A DNA stretch of 64,000 bases, taken from the NCBI RefSeq assembly GCF_914271485.1, contig NZ_CAJZAG010000006.1, forward strand, positions 62,001 to 126,000, read 5' to 3'. This DNA is from Cupriavidus pampae. Its GTDB lineage: Bacteria; Pseudomonadota; Gammaproteobacteria; Burkholderiales; Burkholderiaceae. The translations under genes and the position numbers were made by a program. The notes below the pieces were generated by a model. The model searched no databases and had not been told where the DNA came from. It was given only the letters and a program-made list of their open reading frames with translations. Shown in pieces: positions 34,189 to 42,651 of the stretch. How positions within the stretch are numbered: the stretch's first letter is position 1; each line of letters begins with the position of its first letter.

Positions 34189-34581
34189 CTACGATCGCTG
34201 CTTCGCAATTACTTTGATCTCGAACTGGAAGCCGTACAGCCACGTCACACCGACGGCGGTGATCGTCGGATATGGCGCTTCGCCCCAGTACTCGGGTACG
34301 ACCTCCCAGATGGCCTCGAACGTCGACTCGGGATCGACCATGAAGACCGTGACGTCGACCACGTCCTCGAAGGAACCGCCTGCCGCGGCGAGGATGGCGT
34401 TTAGGTTTTCGAATGCGAGGCGGACCTGTGCGCGGAGGTCGGGTTCGGGCGTGCCGTCTTCGCGGCTGCCGACCTGGCCGGATACGAACAGGAAGCCATT
34501 CGAGCGAACGGCCGGCGAGTAGCGGTTCTTGTCATAGAGCGCGTGGCGGGCTGGGGGAAATACAACGTCGCGGGTGGTCAT
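34189..34581 (-). CDS. RidA family (YjgF/YER057c/UK114) protein
   Basis: A 130-residue RidA-like protein; family members deaminate reactive enamine/imine intermediates or act in catabolic pathways. Visible segments are YSPAVRSNGFLFVSGQVG, QVRLAFENLNAILAAAGGSFEDV and the late beta strand FEIKVIAKQ. The catalytic Arg of canonical RidA is not in its usual context, so this is a subfamily member. Start 34581 has GGAG eight bases upstream. It is divergent from a LysR gene with an inverted repeat between them. Confidence 0.85.
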   Translation of the reverse strand: MTTRDVVFPPARHALYDKNRYSPAVRSNGFLFVSGQVGSREDGTPEPDLRAQVRLAFENLNAILAAAGGSFEDVVDVTVFMVDPESTFEAIWEVVPEYWGEAPYPTITAVGVTWLYGFQFEIKVIAKQRS

Positions 34582-34664
34582 GGGTTGCTCCATCAGAGGG
34601 TTCACGATGGAAACCACTCTACGCAGCGATGTCTCGGCGATAAACAGGCTCGCTTGTCCTGCAC

Positions 34665-34683
34665 TGTTTGTAGAATCCAAACA
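34665..34683. promoter_or_regulatory. Candidate LysR binding site
   Basis: TGTTTG-N7-CAAACA is a perfect 6-bp inverted repeat located 25 bases before the LysR start and about 84 bases before the RidA start. TAGAAT within the spacer could be the -10 of the LysR gene. The arrangement fits LysR autoregulation. Confidence 0.45.
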
Positions 34684-34708
34684 ATCAACGGGCTGACCGG
34701 GAGCCGGA

Positions 34709-35617
34709 ATGGATCGATTCGACGCCATGCAGGCGTTTGCACGCGTCGTGGAAACGGGCAGCTTTACCAAGGCTGCCGACACGTTGCATATGAGCAAGAC
34801 CACGGTCACGCAGCTTGTGCAGCAGTTGGAGGCACGGCTGCGCGTCAAACTGCTGAATCGCACCACGCGCAAGGTGAACGTGACCGCGGATGGCGCGGCA
34901 TACTACGAGCGGGTGGTGCGGCTGCTGGCCGAGATGGATGATGCGGAAACAAGCCTGTCGCACGCATCGGCGGTGCCAAGGGGCCGCCTACGCGTGGATG
35001 TGCCGAGTCCATTTGCGAGCATGATCCTTGTGCCGGCGTTGCCGGACTTTTATGCGCGCTATCCCGACATCCAACTCGACCTCGGCGTCAGCGATCGCAT
35101 GGTCGATCTGATCGACGAGAACGTGGACTGCGTGGTGCGCGGCGGCGAGCCGCGCGATCAGTCGCTGGTGGCCAGACCGATCGGGGATCTGCAGCTCGGT
35201 GTGTACGCCGCCCCCGCGTATCTCAAGCGCGCCGGTATGCCTAAACACCCGTCCGATCTCGGTGGTGATGACCATCGCTTGGTGGGCTACCGCTGGGCAC
35301 GCTCGGGCAAACCGTTTCCCATCTCGATGCTGCGCGGCGATGAAATCGTCGACGTGCAAGGCCGCTACGCGCTCACGGTCGATGACGGCAACGCATTCCT
35401 GGCCGCAGGCGTCGCGGGCATGGGTGTGCTTTGGCTACCGCGGTATATGGCCAACGAGCACGCCGCTCGCAAGTTACTTAGGCCGCTATTCGAGGACTGG
35501 TGCATGCCAACGATGCCGATGTACGTGGCCTATCGCCCGAATCGACATGTGAGTGCGAAGCTGCGGGTGTTTGTGGATTGGGTAGTAGAGCTAATGCAGA
35601 GGCTCGACGGTAACTAA
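34709..35617 (+). CDS. LysR family transcriptional regulator
   Basis: A 302-residue LTTR with N-terminal helix-turn-helix (DAMQAFARVVETGSFTKAAD, then QLVQQLEARLRVKLLNRTTR) and a CrgA/PBP2-type effector domain starting near 90. It is divergent from the RidA-family gene and is the likely regulator of it. The effector is unknown. Confidence 0.88.
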   Translation: MDRFDAMQAFARVVETGSFTKAADTLHMSKTTVTQLVQQLEARLRVKLLNRTTRKVNVTADGAAYYERVVRLLAEMDDAETSLSHASAVPRGRLRVDVPSPFASMILVPALPDFYARYPDIQLDLGVSDRMVDLIDENVDCVVRGGEPRDQSLVARPIGDLQLGVYAAPAYLKRAGMPKHPSDLGGDDHRLVGYRWARSGKPFPISMLRGDEIVDVQGRYALTVDDGNAFLAAGVAGMGVLWLPRYMANEHAARKLLRPLFEDWCMPTMPMYVAYRPNRHVSAKLRVFVDWVVELMQRLDGN

Positions 35618-35636
35618 ACAACACCGTCTTAGAAAT

Positions 35637-35712
35637 TGGCGCGCCCGGCTGGGATCGAACCAGCAACCCCTGCCTTCGGAGGGCAGTACTCTATCCATTG
35701 AGCTACGGGCGC
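35637..35712 (-). tRNA. tRNA-Arg (anticodon CCG)
   Basis: On the minus strand the acceptor GCGCCCG pairs with CGGGCGC, followed by discriminator G and an encoded CCA. D-arm GCTC-AATGGATA-GAGT, anticodon arm CTGCC-CTCCGAA-GGCAG with anticodon CCG, and T-arm GCTGG-TTCGATC-CCAGC are all intact. 76 nt including CCA. Confidence 0.96.
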
Positions 35713-36110
35713 CTGGGGGTGGCTACTTCCTGATGCCAGAGTCCACATACGTCGCGGAGACCAGTACCTGAGAAGCAATCTGGCTGCGGGCGAATGCCGC
35801 CGCCGGAAAGTCGCATAGGATACAGCGTTTGCGAAGCGCCGTCCATGCGGGCGTAGCCGGAGGGGGAAGTCCGGAGGTCTCGCAGCCGTCGCTTTTGGTC
35901 CCCACGCACCGGGGTTGGGCTTATAATCCCGAGCTATTTGCGTCTATTCGTGGCTCTTGCGTTGCCTTTTCAGGGAGCGCCTGCCCCGAGCGTGACCCGG
36001 GACAGTCCGATGACGCAGATGGCGACAGAATCCACCCCCGACAAAGGGCCATATAAAGCAAGCCGTTCACGCGAGCTGCACCAGGTTTCCTGCAAAATCG
36101 AGAGTTCTGT
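35713..36110 (+). promoter_or_regulatory. Promoter and long leader of the diheme cytochrome gene
   Basis: A 398-base gap without a supported gene. TATAAT at 35922-35927, preceded by TTGGTC at a non-ideal distance, predicts a start near 35934 and a 5' leader of about 175 bases. A 75-codon frame (35829-36056) crosses this promoter and is rejected. The region upstream of the -10 is the tRNA-Arg 5' flank on the other strand. Confidence 0.45.
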
Positions 36111-37010
36111 ATGAGTGACGTTCACAACGACCATCACGAGTCTCCCATCAAGACGCCCAAGCAGTTGATCGCAGTTGTGATTGCTGCCTTCCTGATCCCC
36201 ATCATCATCATTGTTCTGCTGGTCAACTTTGTTGGCCACGGCTCCCTGGAAGGGGCTGGGTCCACGCAGACCGCGGAGGCGGTGAACAACCGCATCGCGC
36301 CGGTCGCTTCGCTCGAAATCAAGGATCCGAACGCGCCTCGCGTCTACAAGACGGGTGAGCAGGTCTACAAGGAAGTCTGCGCCGCGTGCCACGCGACCGG
36401 TGCGGCTGGGGCGCCCAAGTACGGCACTGCCGCGGACTGGAGCGCGCGGATCGGCCAGGGTTTCAATGGCCTGCTGAACGCGGTGCTGCACGGCAAGGGC
36501 GCGATGCCCCCGCGTGCTGGCACCTCGCCGGACGATCTCAGCGACTATGAGCTCGGCCGCGCGGTGGTCTACATGGCCGACGCCGGCGGCGCCAAGTTCC
36601 CCGAGCCGCCCGCTCCGGCGCCGGCTGCCGCGGGTGCGCCCGCGCAGGCGGAAGCGGCGGCGCCTGCTGCCCCCGCTGCTGCTGCTCCGGCCCCTGCCCC
36701 TGCGGCGCCTGCTGCCGCAGCACCTGCGGCTCCCGCCGCGGCTGCCCCGGCGGCCGTTGCTGCGGCATCGCCCGAGGTAGGCAAGAAGGTCTACGACCAG
36801 GTCTGCGCGGCCTGTCACGCCGCAGGCGTGGCCGGCGCGCCGAAGTTCGGCGACAAGGCCGCCTGGGCCCCGCGCATCGCGGAAGGCATGGACGCCATCC
36901 ACAACTTCGCGCTGAAGGGCAAGGGCGTGATGCCGCCGAAGGGTGGCTACGGCGGCCCGGATGCCGACGTGATCGCAGCGTCGAACTATATGGTCAACGC
37001 TGCGAAGTGA
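36111..37010 (+). CDS. Membrane-anchored diheme cytochrome c (two cytochrome c5-like domains)
   Basis: A 299-residue protein. One transmembrane helix (about 19-42) anchors it with the heme domains in the periplasm. Heme motifs CAACH are at residues 90-94 and 232-236, each followed by a GKG(A/V)MPP segment carrying the axial Met. The two domains are near-duplicates joined by an Ala/Pro linker (about 164-220) of roughly 55 residues. Such proteins pass electrons between the bc1 complex and terminal oxidases or other acceptors. A terminator follows at 37121. Confidence 0.92.
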   Translation: MSDVHNDHHESPIKTPKQLIAVVIAAFLIPIIIIVLLVNFVGHGSLEGAGSTQTAEAVNNRIAPVASLEIKDPNAPRVYKTGEQVYKEVCAACHATGAAGAPKYGTAADWSARIGQGFNGLLNAVLHGKGAMPPRAGTSPDDLSDYELGRAVVYMADAGGAKFPEPPAPAPAAAGAPAQAEAAAPAAPAAAAPAPAPAAPAAAAPAAPAAAAPAAVAAASPEVGKKVYDQVCAACHAAGVAGAPKFGDKAAWAPRIAEGMDAIHNFALKGKGVMPPKGGYGGPDADVIAASNYMVNAAK

Positions 37011-37120
37011 TTGATTTGGTCGATATCAAACAATGAGGTGATTTCGCTTCTTTGCCATTGTCCACATCGCCCCTAGAGGGGAAAGTGACACTCGTATCGA
37101 GTCGAGCACTGATTCACATG

Positions 37121-37147
37121 AAGGCCCGCAACAGCGGGCCTTTTTTA
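37121..37147 (+). terminator. Intrinsic terminator after the diheme cytochrome gene
   Basis: AAGGCCCGC (37121-37129) pairs with GCGGGCCTT (37134-37142) around ACAA-type loop bases and is followed by TTTTTATT. It lies 111 bases past the cytochrome stop. Confidence 0.85.
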
Positions 37148-37168
37148 TTGGACGAGGCAAACGGAGAC

Positions 37169-37672
37169 ATGCCGCTATTCGAGGGTATTGAGGATGAGAT
37201 TCGAGCTCACCTGCGGTGCATCGCGGAAGGAATACGGCTGAAGCCAATCCTCATCGGTCGTCTGACGGAGGATCAACACGACGCAATCAACATGGCCAGA
37301 CAGAGTCACGGTCTGCCCGGCCTCGAGCAGCCGGAAATTGTCTTTCTGGGACGTCATCTGCATCAGAGCAGAATTGTGAGAGACGGATACACCATCGAGG
37401 ATGTGGTCTCTCAGATAAGAAGCGCGCTAGATCGGTCCGCCGTCGTGCAGTCATCGAGCAAGATGACTACGGTACGCAGCATCATCGTACGCGTCGACGC
37501 ATACGGCGTTGGGGTGAGAGACGTGGCAGTGTTGGAGTTGACCGCACGGAAGCCACGTGCGGAACTGTATTCCGTTATCCCCAAAGGCGACATCTCCCCA
37601 GCAAGGCAGACTGAAGCGTCACAGGACGGCCGAAAAAAGGAAAGGCCGCTCGAAAGCGGCCTCGGAATCTGA
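37169..37672 (+). CDS. Orphan protein of unknown function in a lower-GC patch
   Basis: A 167-residue cytoplasmic protein that I do not recognise. ATG 37169 follows GGAGAC; an open frame extends back to 37052 but would cross the terminator. Segments include EDEIRAHLRCIAEGIRLKPI, EIVFLGRHLHQSRIVRDGYT and VEDVVSQIRSALD-like helices. Then come a DAYGVGVRDVAVLELTARKP strand pair and a basic tail. Base composition is visibly less GC-rich than in the surrounding genes, suggesting recent acquisition. The 3' end overlaps the hemN terminator on the other strand. Confidence 0.6.
   Translation: MPLFEGIEDEIRAHLRCIAEGIRLKPILIGRLTEDQHDAINMARQSHGLPGLEQPEIVFLGRHLHQSRIVRDGYTIEDVVSQIRSALDRSAVVQSSSKMTTVRSIIVRVDAYGVGVRDVAVLELTARKPRAELYSVIPKGDISPARQTEASQDGRKKERPLESGLGI
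37633..37661 (-). terminator. Intrinsic terminator of hemN
   Basis: On the minus strand, GGCCGCT-TTCG-AGCGGCC is followed by TTTCCTTTTTT. It lies about 137 bases after the hemN stop and inside the 3' end of the convergent orphan gene. Confidence 0.75.
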
Positions 37673-37797
37673 AGGACCCACTCGCCCGGGTAACGAACTA
37701 CTATCCGGCGCCCCAGTGGACCCAACGGTTTCGATGGTAAACGAGTCGAAACTGAATTGCAAACCTCGTATTCGGAGTGAACAACATCGTTGGTCAG

Positions 37798-39216
37798 TTA
37801 CACCACCCGCGAATACCGTAGCGGCACGGGTTCGGCCTCTCGCAGGTAGCGGTCGAACACCATCGCGATGCGGCGGACCAGCAATCGCCCGAGCGCGGTG
37901 ACTTCGATGCGTGCGGCGTCGCGGCGTACCAGGCCCTGCGTGGCCAGTGCGTCGAGGTTTCGCAGTTCCGCGTCGAAAGTCTGCGCGAAGTCGATATCGA
38001 AGCGTGCCTCGATCTGCGCGAGGTCGAGTGTGCCGTTGCACATCAGCGCGCCGATCACGGTCTTGCGGAGGTCATCGTCCGCGGACATCTGGAAGCCGCG
38101 CGTAATCGGCAGCCGGCCGGCGTCGAGCGCGTCGTAGTACTCGTCCAGTGTTCGCGCGTTCTGCACGTAGCAGCCCGCGATCGCGCCGATCGCGGAAACG
38201 CCAAAGCCGAGCTGGTCATACCCCGCATGCGTCGCGTAGCCCTGAAAATTCCGTTGCAGGCGGCCATCACGTTGCGCGCGTGCAAGATCGTCGTCGGGTA
38301 GCGCGAAATGGTCCATGCCGATATAGACGTAGCCTTCGGACGTCAGCCGCTCGATGGTCGACACCAGTATGTCTAGCTTCTCCGCGGGCGCGGGCAATGC
38401 CGCCGTGTCGATGCGCCGTTGCGGTTTGAACACATGCGGCAAATGCGCGTAGCTGTAGACCGAGATGCGATTGGGCAGCAGCGCGACCACACGATCAAGC
38501 GTTTCTTGGAAGCGCGCCGTGGTCTGATGCGGCAAACCGTAGATCAGATCCATGCTGATCGAGCGAAAGCCAAGCCGGCGCGCGGCGAATACCGCATCGC
38601 GTGTCTGCGCAAACGGCTGCACGCGATGGATGGCTTGTTGTACCTCGGGATGAAAATCCTGCACGCCGAGACTGATGCGATTGAAGCCCAGCTCGCGCAG
38701 CAACGTCATACGCGCCGCATCGACAGTGCGCGGATCGATTTCGATCGCATGCTCACCCTCGGGCAGCAGATCGAAGTGCTCGCCGAGCGCGGCCATCACG
38801 CGACGCATCTCGTCGGGATCGAGAAAGGTCGGCGTGCCGCCGCCCCAGTGCGATTGCATCACCGACCGTCGCTCACCGAGTCGCGCTGCCACCAGCGCCA
38901 TCTCGCGCGCAAGATAGTCGACGTACCGGCTGCTGCGACCATGGTCGCGCGTGATGATCTTATTACAGCCGCAGTAGTAGCAGATGTTGTCGCAAAACGG
39001 GATATGCAGGTACAGCGACAACGGTGCAGAAGGCGCAGCGTGCGCGCACGCATCGAGCGCGGCAAGGTAGGCGTCTTCGCCGAACGCCGTATGAAAGCGG
39101 TCCGCCGTGGGATACGAGGTATAGCGCGGCCCGTTGCCATCGATGTGGGCCGCGAGCGCGCGGAAATCGGCAAGCGCGTGGCGATCGAAAGGAGCGGCGG
39201 AGCGAGAGGTTGACAT
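37798..39216 (-). CDS. hemN: Oxygen-independent coproporphyrinogen III oxidase
   Basis: A 472-residue radical SAM enzyme that decarboxylates coproporphyrinogen III to protoporphyrinogen IX without oxygen. The [4Fe-4S] motif is [10 protein letters not shown] near residues 74-83, preceded by [16 protein letters not shown] and EIDPRTVD are typical, and the HemN C-terminal domain is present ([12 protein letters not shown]). Length matches true HemN rather than HemW. A perfect FNR box sits at class II spacing upstream, so it should be induced at low oxygen. Confidence 0.95.
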   Translation of the reverse strand: MSTSRSAAPFDRHALADFRALAAHIDGNGPRYTSYPTADRFHTAFGEDAYLAALDACAHAAPSAPLSLYLHIPFCDNICYYCGCNKIITRDHGRSSRYVDYLAREMALVAARLGERRSVMQSHWGGGTPTFLDPDEMRRVMAALGEHFDLLPEGEHAIEIDPRTVDAARMTLLRELGFNRISLGVQDFHPEVQQAIHRVQPFAQTRDAVFAARRLGFRSISMDLIYGLPHQTTARFQETLDRVVALLPNRISVYSYAHLPHVFKPQRRIDTAALPAPAEKLDILVSTIERLTSEGYVYIGMDHFALPDDDLARAQRDGRLQRNFQGYATHAGYDQLGFGVSAIGAIAGCYVQNARTLDEYYDALDAGRLPITRGFQMSADDDLRKTVIGALMCNGTLDLAQIEARFDIDFAQTFDAELRNLDALATQGLVRRDAARIEVTALGRLLVRRIAMVFDRYLREAEPVPLRYSRVV

Positions 39217-39246
39217 GATGGGTACGAGCGCGGGGCGATGCTCGTG

Positions 39247-39288
39247 ATCGTAGTTTCCTCAAAGGGCACGCGCCTTGATCGACATCAA
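39247..39288 (-). promoter_or_regulatory. FNR-dependent promoter of hemN
   Basis: TTGATCGACATCAA (39275-39288) is a perfect FNR box. On the minus strand TACGAT (39252-39247) fills the -10 slot when the box is centred at -41.5, giving a start near 39240 and a leader of about 24 bases to the hemN ATG. Confidence 0.8.
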
Positions 39289-39385
39289 GCCCCTCGTTCT
39301 TCGGGTACGGGCGTCACATGGCAGACATGAAGGCTGGCTACGCTCCGCCGATCGTTGCTCCACCCAACCTGCCCCTTTCCTCGCC

Positions 39386-40528
39386 ATGCGCCAGCCAGCC
39401 CTCCCCGCGTCGCCCGCCCGACGGCGTTGTCTGTCCACCCTGGCCGCGCTGGGGGCAGGTTACGCGCTGCCTCTGCATGCCCAGTCGCCTGCCACCGTCA
39501 CGCGGCGCCAAATGGTGGTGGTGCATCTGGTTGATCGCACCGGCACGCAGGCCGATCTGGCGCGCGATTATCTGGCGGGCGCGAAGGTCCAGTTCGATGC
39601 CGTCAACGCGGCGGGCAATACCGGCATTCATATTGCGCATGTCGTGCGCGACGCCGATCCCGACCCACGCAACGTGATCCGACAAGTGTTGGCCCTGGTC
39701 GATAACGAACGCGCCGACGTACTGTTCGGGCCCGGCGACAGTCTGTTGCCCGCGCTCGTGCAATCGTCGGAAATCATGCGGCGCGGCGTGCAGATCGTTG
39801 CGCCGCTGTCGGGGCTCTCGCTACCGGCGGAGAACGTCTGGTACACACGGTCCGACTATCAGTCCGAACTCGATGCCGCGGTCAGGCAATTGCGTAACTA
39901 CGGTCTGTCCGGCATTGCGCTTGCCGTGGCGCCGGACTTCGCGGCCGGCACGCTGCGCAAGGGCACGCCGTGGCTCGCGCGCATGGAGCAGGACATGGCC
40001 ACGCAGGCGTTCGAGATCACTGGTGACGTGAGTGAAAGCGCGCGCCAGATTGCGGCGCGCAAGCCGGGCGCGGTCTTGATCGCCGGCGATACGCTGGCCT
40101 ATGGCAACCTCGGCCGCGCCCTCGCGGCGCATGGATGGTTTGGCTTTCTGGTTGGGCTGTCGTCGGTCAGCCCGGCTTCCGCGCGCGAGATCCTTGGCGC
40201 GCGTTATGCCGGCGGCATCGTGCTGACACAGGTGGCACCGGGCCCGCAGGAATCGACGCTGCGCGTGGTGAAGGAACACGTGGCGCGTATGAAGCAGTAT
40301 CTCGACGAGCCGCCCTCACCTGCCACGCTGGCGGGATACATCGGTGCCGCATGCGTCGTGCGCGCGGTGGCGGCCACGCGTGCGCCCGGCGCCGCGGAGC
40401 TGCGGCGCGCGATACAGGCGCGCTTCGATGTGGGGGATTTCCCGCTCGATTTCACGCGCGGGGCGCGCGGATCGCAGTATGTACAGCTTGCGGTGATCGG
40501 CAAGGACGGCGCGCCGCAACGGGCGTAG
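39386..40528 (+). CDS. Periplasmic ligand-binding protein (LivJ/LivK-type fold)
   Basis: A 380-residue protein of the type I periplasmic-binding fold (Peripla_BP_6). The N terminus has PARRRCLSTLAALGAGYALP, a Tat-like or Sec signal, cleaved at about LHAQ. The body begins VVVHLVDRTGTQADLARDYL and keeps the two-lobe pattern to the end. The start at 39386 removes a 37-residue upstream extension. No permease or ATPase gene is adjacent, so it is an orphan receptor that may serve a distant transporter or sensing. Confidence 0.78.
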   Translation: MRQPALPASPARRRCLSTLAALGAGYALPLHAQSPATVTRRQMVVVHLVDRTGTQADLARDYLAGAKVQFDAVNAAGNTGIHIAHVVRDADPDPRNVIRQVLALVDNERADVLFGPGDSLLPALVQSSEIMRRGVQIVAPLSGLSLPAENVWYTRSDYQSELDAAVRQLRNYGLSGIALAVAPDFAAGTLRKGTPWLARMEQDMATQAFEITGDVSESARQIAARKPGAVLIAGDTLAYGNLGRALAAHGWFGFLVGLSSVSPASAREILGARYAGGIVLTQVAPGPQESTLRVVKEHVARMKQYLDEPPSPATLAGYIGAACVVRAVAATRAPGAAELRRAIQARFDVGDFPLDFTRGARGSQYVQLAVIGKDGAPQRA

Positions 40529-40531
40529 CCT

Positions 40532-41917
40532 TCACGCGCGCGGCAGGTCGATGCGTACGCGCAGGCCGCCTTCCAGGCGATTGGATAGCTCGAGCTCGCC
40601 ACCGTGCCGCGCGACGATATCGGCCGCGATCGCGAGGCCCATGCCAACGCCGCCGGTCGCCCGGCTGCGCGACGACTCCACGCGATAGAACGGTTCGAGT
40701 ACGCGTTGCAACTCCGCGGGCGGAATGCCGGGCCCGCAGTCGCACACATCGATCACCACACGCTCAGCGCTATCGGACAGCACGATCTGTGCCGCACCGC
40801 CGTAGCGGTGTGCATTCTCGACGAGGTTGACCACCGCGCGGCGCAGTTCGGCCGGATAGGCGAACATCGGCTGCGCGCCACCGATCAGCGTGACGTCCTG
40901 CCCGATCTCCTGCGCATCATCGACAATCGCCTGCAGCAGCGCCTGCACGTCGACACGTTGGCGCGGCCCCGTGGCATCGTCGCGCTCGCGCAGGTAATAG
41001 AGCGTGGCATCGATCAGACCATTCATCTCGGCAAGGTCCTGCCGCAGCCGGTATCGCACATCGTTGCTTTCGATGCGTTCGATACGCAGACTCATACGCG
41101 TGAGCGGCGTGCGCAGGTCATGCGACACGGCGGCCAGAAAACGCGACTGCTGTGCGAGCTGCGTGCGGATACGTTGCTGCATCAGGTTCAGCGCATGCGT
41201 GGCGGCGCGCGCTTCGGCCGGACCGGTGTTCTCGTCGAGTGGCGGCGCATGGACGTCCTGCGCCAGGCGTCCCGCGCCGCGCGCGAGTTGCTGCACCGGC
41301 CGCGCGAGCAGGCGCGCGCCGACCCACGATGCAATGAGGATTGCCGCGAGCTGAAACACCATGCCGAGATGCGGCGGCCACAGGCCATGCAGCGGCAGGA
41401 ACGAGCCATCGGGCGGGGGGCCGCCGTGCGGGCCATCGTGTGCGCCACCGGGCGGCCCAAAGCGATCATCGTGGATACCGCGCAGTGGTGGGCCGTAGTA
41501 ATCGTCGGCGTCGATATCACCGTCGCCATCGGTGTCGGCGCGTAGCAATAGTCCCGGTGGTGTCGATGCCGGCATGCCAGAGGCGGCTTCGGACGCGGCG
41601 CGGCGCATCTGAAGATGGCGATCGGATCCGGGCCGCGGGAAAAGTCCCTCGATCACGGTGACGCCCAACACATGCACGGCGAGCATGATCGCGGCCATGA
41701 CGAAGAACAGCCGCACGAACATGGAGTCGTGGCGGCGTTCGTGCCAGACGCTTTCGGTGCTCGATTCGGTGCGCGCGTCAGCACGCGTGTCGGCACGCGT
41801 GTCAGCGCGAACGTCGGGGCGGACCTCGGCGCGTACGTCAGCCCGCGCGGCACGCGCATCCGAAGTCGGCACGATGGGTTCGGCTGTTCTGGATTCAGCC
41901 ATGTGCGGCTCCGCCAT
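40532..41917 (-). CDS. Sensor histidine kinase with EF-hand-like loop in the periplasmic region
   Basis: A 461-residue kinase from ATG 41917; ATG 41902 is the alternative and has a better GGAG spacing. The N-terminal ~60 residues are cytoplasmic with repeated RADT/RADV units. TM1 is about 66-90 and TM2 about 184-203. The sensor between them holds DTDGDGDIDADD at 128-139, matching the EF-hand calcium loop, plus a His/Gly/Pro-rich stretch (146-170). HAMP follows, then the H box SHDLRTP with His266 and HATPase_c with NLVENAHRYGG and GVGMGLAI. It is paired with an OmpR-type regulator encoded 5 bases upstream in the same operon. Confidence 0.92.
   Translation of the reverse strand: MAEPHMAESRTAEPIVPTSDARAARADVRAEVRPDVRADTRADTRADARTESSTESVWHERRHDSMFVRLFFVMAAIMLAVHVLGVTVIEGLFPRPGSDRHLQMRRAASEAASGMPASTPPGLLLRADTDGDGDIDADDYYGPPLRGIHDDRFGPPGGAHDGPHGGPPPDGSFLPLHGLWPPHLGMVFQLAAILIASWVGARLLARPVQQLARGAGRLAQDVHAPPLDENTGPAEARAATHALNLMQQRIRTQLAQQSRFLAAVSHDLRTPLTRMSLRIERIESNDVRYRLRQDLAEMNGLIDATLYYLRERDDATGPRQRVDVQALLQAIVDDAQEIGQDVTLIGGAQPMFAYPAELRRAVVNLVENAHRYGGAAQIVLSDSAERVVIDVCDCGPGIPPAELQRVLEPFYRVESSRSRATGGVGMGLAIAADIVARHGGELELSNRLEGGLRVRIDLPRA
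41501..41536 (-). other. EF-hand-like calcium loop within the kinase sensor region
   Basis: Codes for DTDGDGDIDADD. Asp at loop positions 1, 3, 5, 9 and 12, Gly at 6 and Ile at 8 meet the EF-hand loop pattern, with Asp rather than Glu at position 12. It lies between the two membrane helices, so it faces the periplasm. Confidence 0.65.
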
Positions 41918-41922
41918 GCGGG

Positions 41923-42651
41923 TCAGTGCTCGACGCTGCCAGTGAACACGTACCCCTCGCCGCGCACGGTGCGGATCAGCGCGGAGTCGCGCGGATCGTC
42001 GCGCAGCTTCTGGCGCAGTCGCGATACCAGCAGATCGATGCTGCGATCGAACACATCGAGGTCGCGCCCGCGTGCCTGATTGATCAGCACCTCGCGGTCG
42101 AGCACGCGATTCGGATGTTCGATAAAGGTCAGCAGCAACCGAAACTCGGCGTTGGAGAGCGGCACGATCGTGTCTTCCTCGTCCACCAGCTGCCGCAACG
42201 TCGTATTGAGCCGCCACTTGGCAAAGCGCAGTTCGTGGCCCGCCACCACGGCCGAGCGTTTGCTGTCGGCGCGGCTACGGCGCAGCACGGTGTGGATACG
42301 CGCGACAAGCTCGCGCATCTCGAACGGCTTTGTCACGTAGTCGTCGGCGCCCACTTCGAGCCCGACCACGCGATCGGCCAGCTCGGCACGCGCGGTCAGC
42401 ATGATCACCGGCGTGTCGCCCTGATCGCGCAGCTCGCGGCACAGCGTCAGGCCATTCTCGCCATGCAGCGAGAGGTCGAGGATGACCAGGTCGTAGCTGT
42501 TCTGGCTCATCGCGGATCGCATGGCCGCGCCGCCTTCTGCGCCGTCAGCCTCCATGCCGAACGTGGCGAGATACTCGGCGAGCATGGAACGAATCTGAGG
42601 ATCGTCATCGACGATCAGCAAGCGGATGGGAAGCGTGGGCGATAGATCCAT
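41923..42651 (-). CDS. Response regulator, OmpR/PhoB family
   Basis: A 242-residue regulator. The receiver domain has VDDD near residue 13, the phospho-acceptor Asp in LVILDLSLHG, and the conserved Lys in YVTKPFE. The C-terminal winged helix ends with RTVRGEGYVFTG. Start 42651 gives the usual short N terminus; the longer frame to 42720 is unlikely. The histidine kinase follows at 5 bases, so the pair forms a two-component system. Confidence 0.93.
   Translation of the reverse strand: MDLSPTLPIRLLIVDDDPQIRSMLAEYLATFGMEADGAEGGAAMRSAMSQNSYDLVILDLSLHGENGLTLCRELRDQGDTPVIMLTARAELADRVVGLEVGADDYVTKPFEMRELVARIHTVLRRSRADSKRSAVVAGHELRFAKWRLNTTLRQLVDEEDTIVPLSNAEFRLLLTFIEHPNRVLDREVLINQARGRDLDVFDRSIDLLVSRLRQKLRDDPRDSALIRTVRGEGYVFTGSVEH

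Noticed and set aside
35829..36056. 75-codon frame before the cytochrome gene
   Set aside because: Spans the likely -10 at 35922 and has no protein-like pattern.
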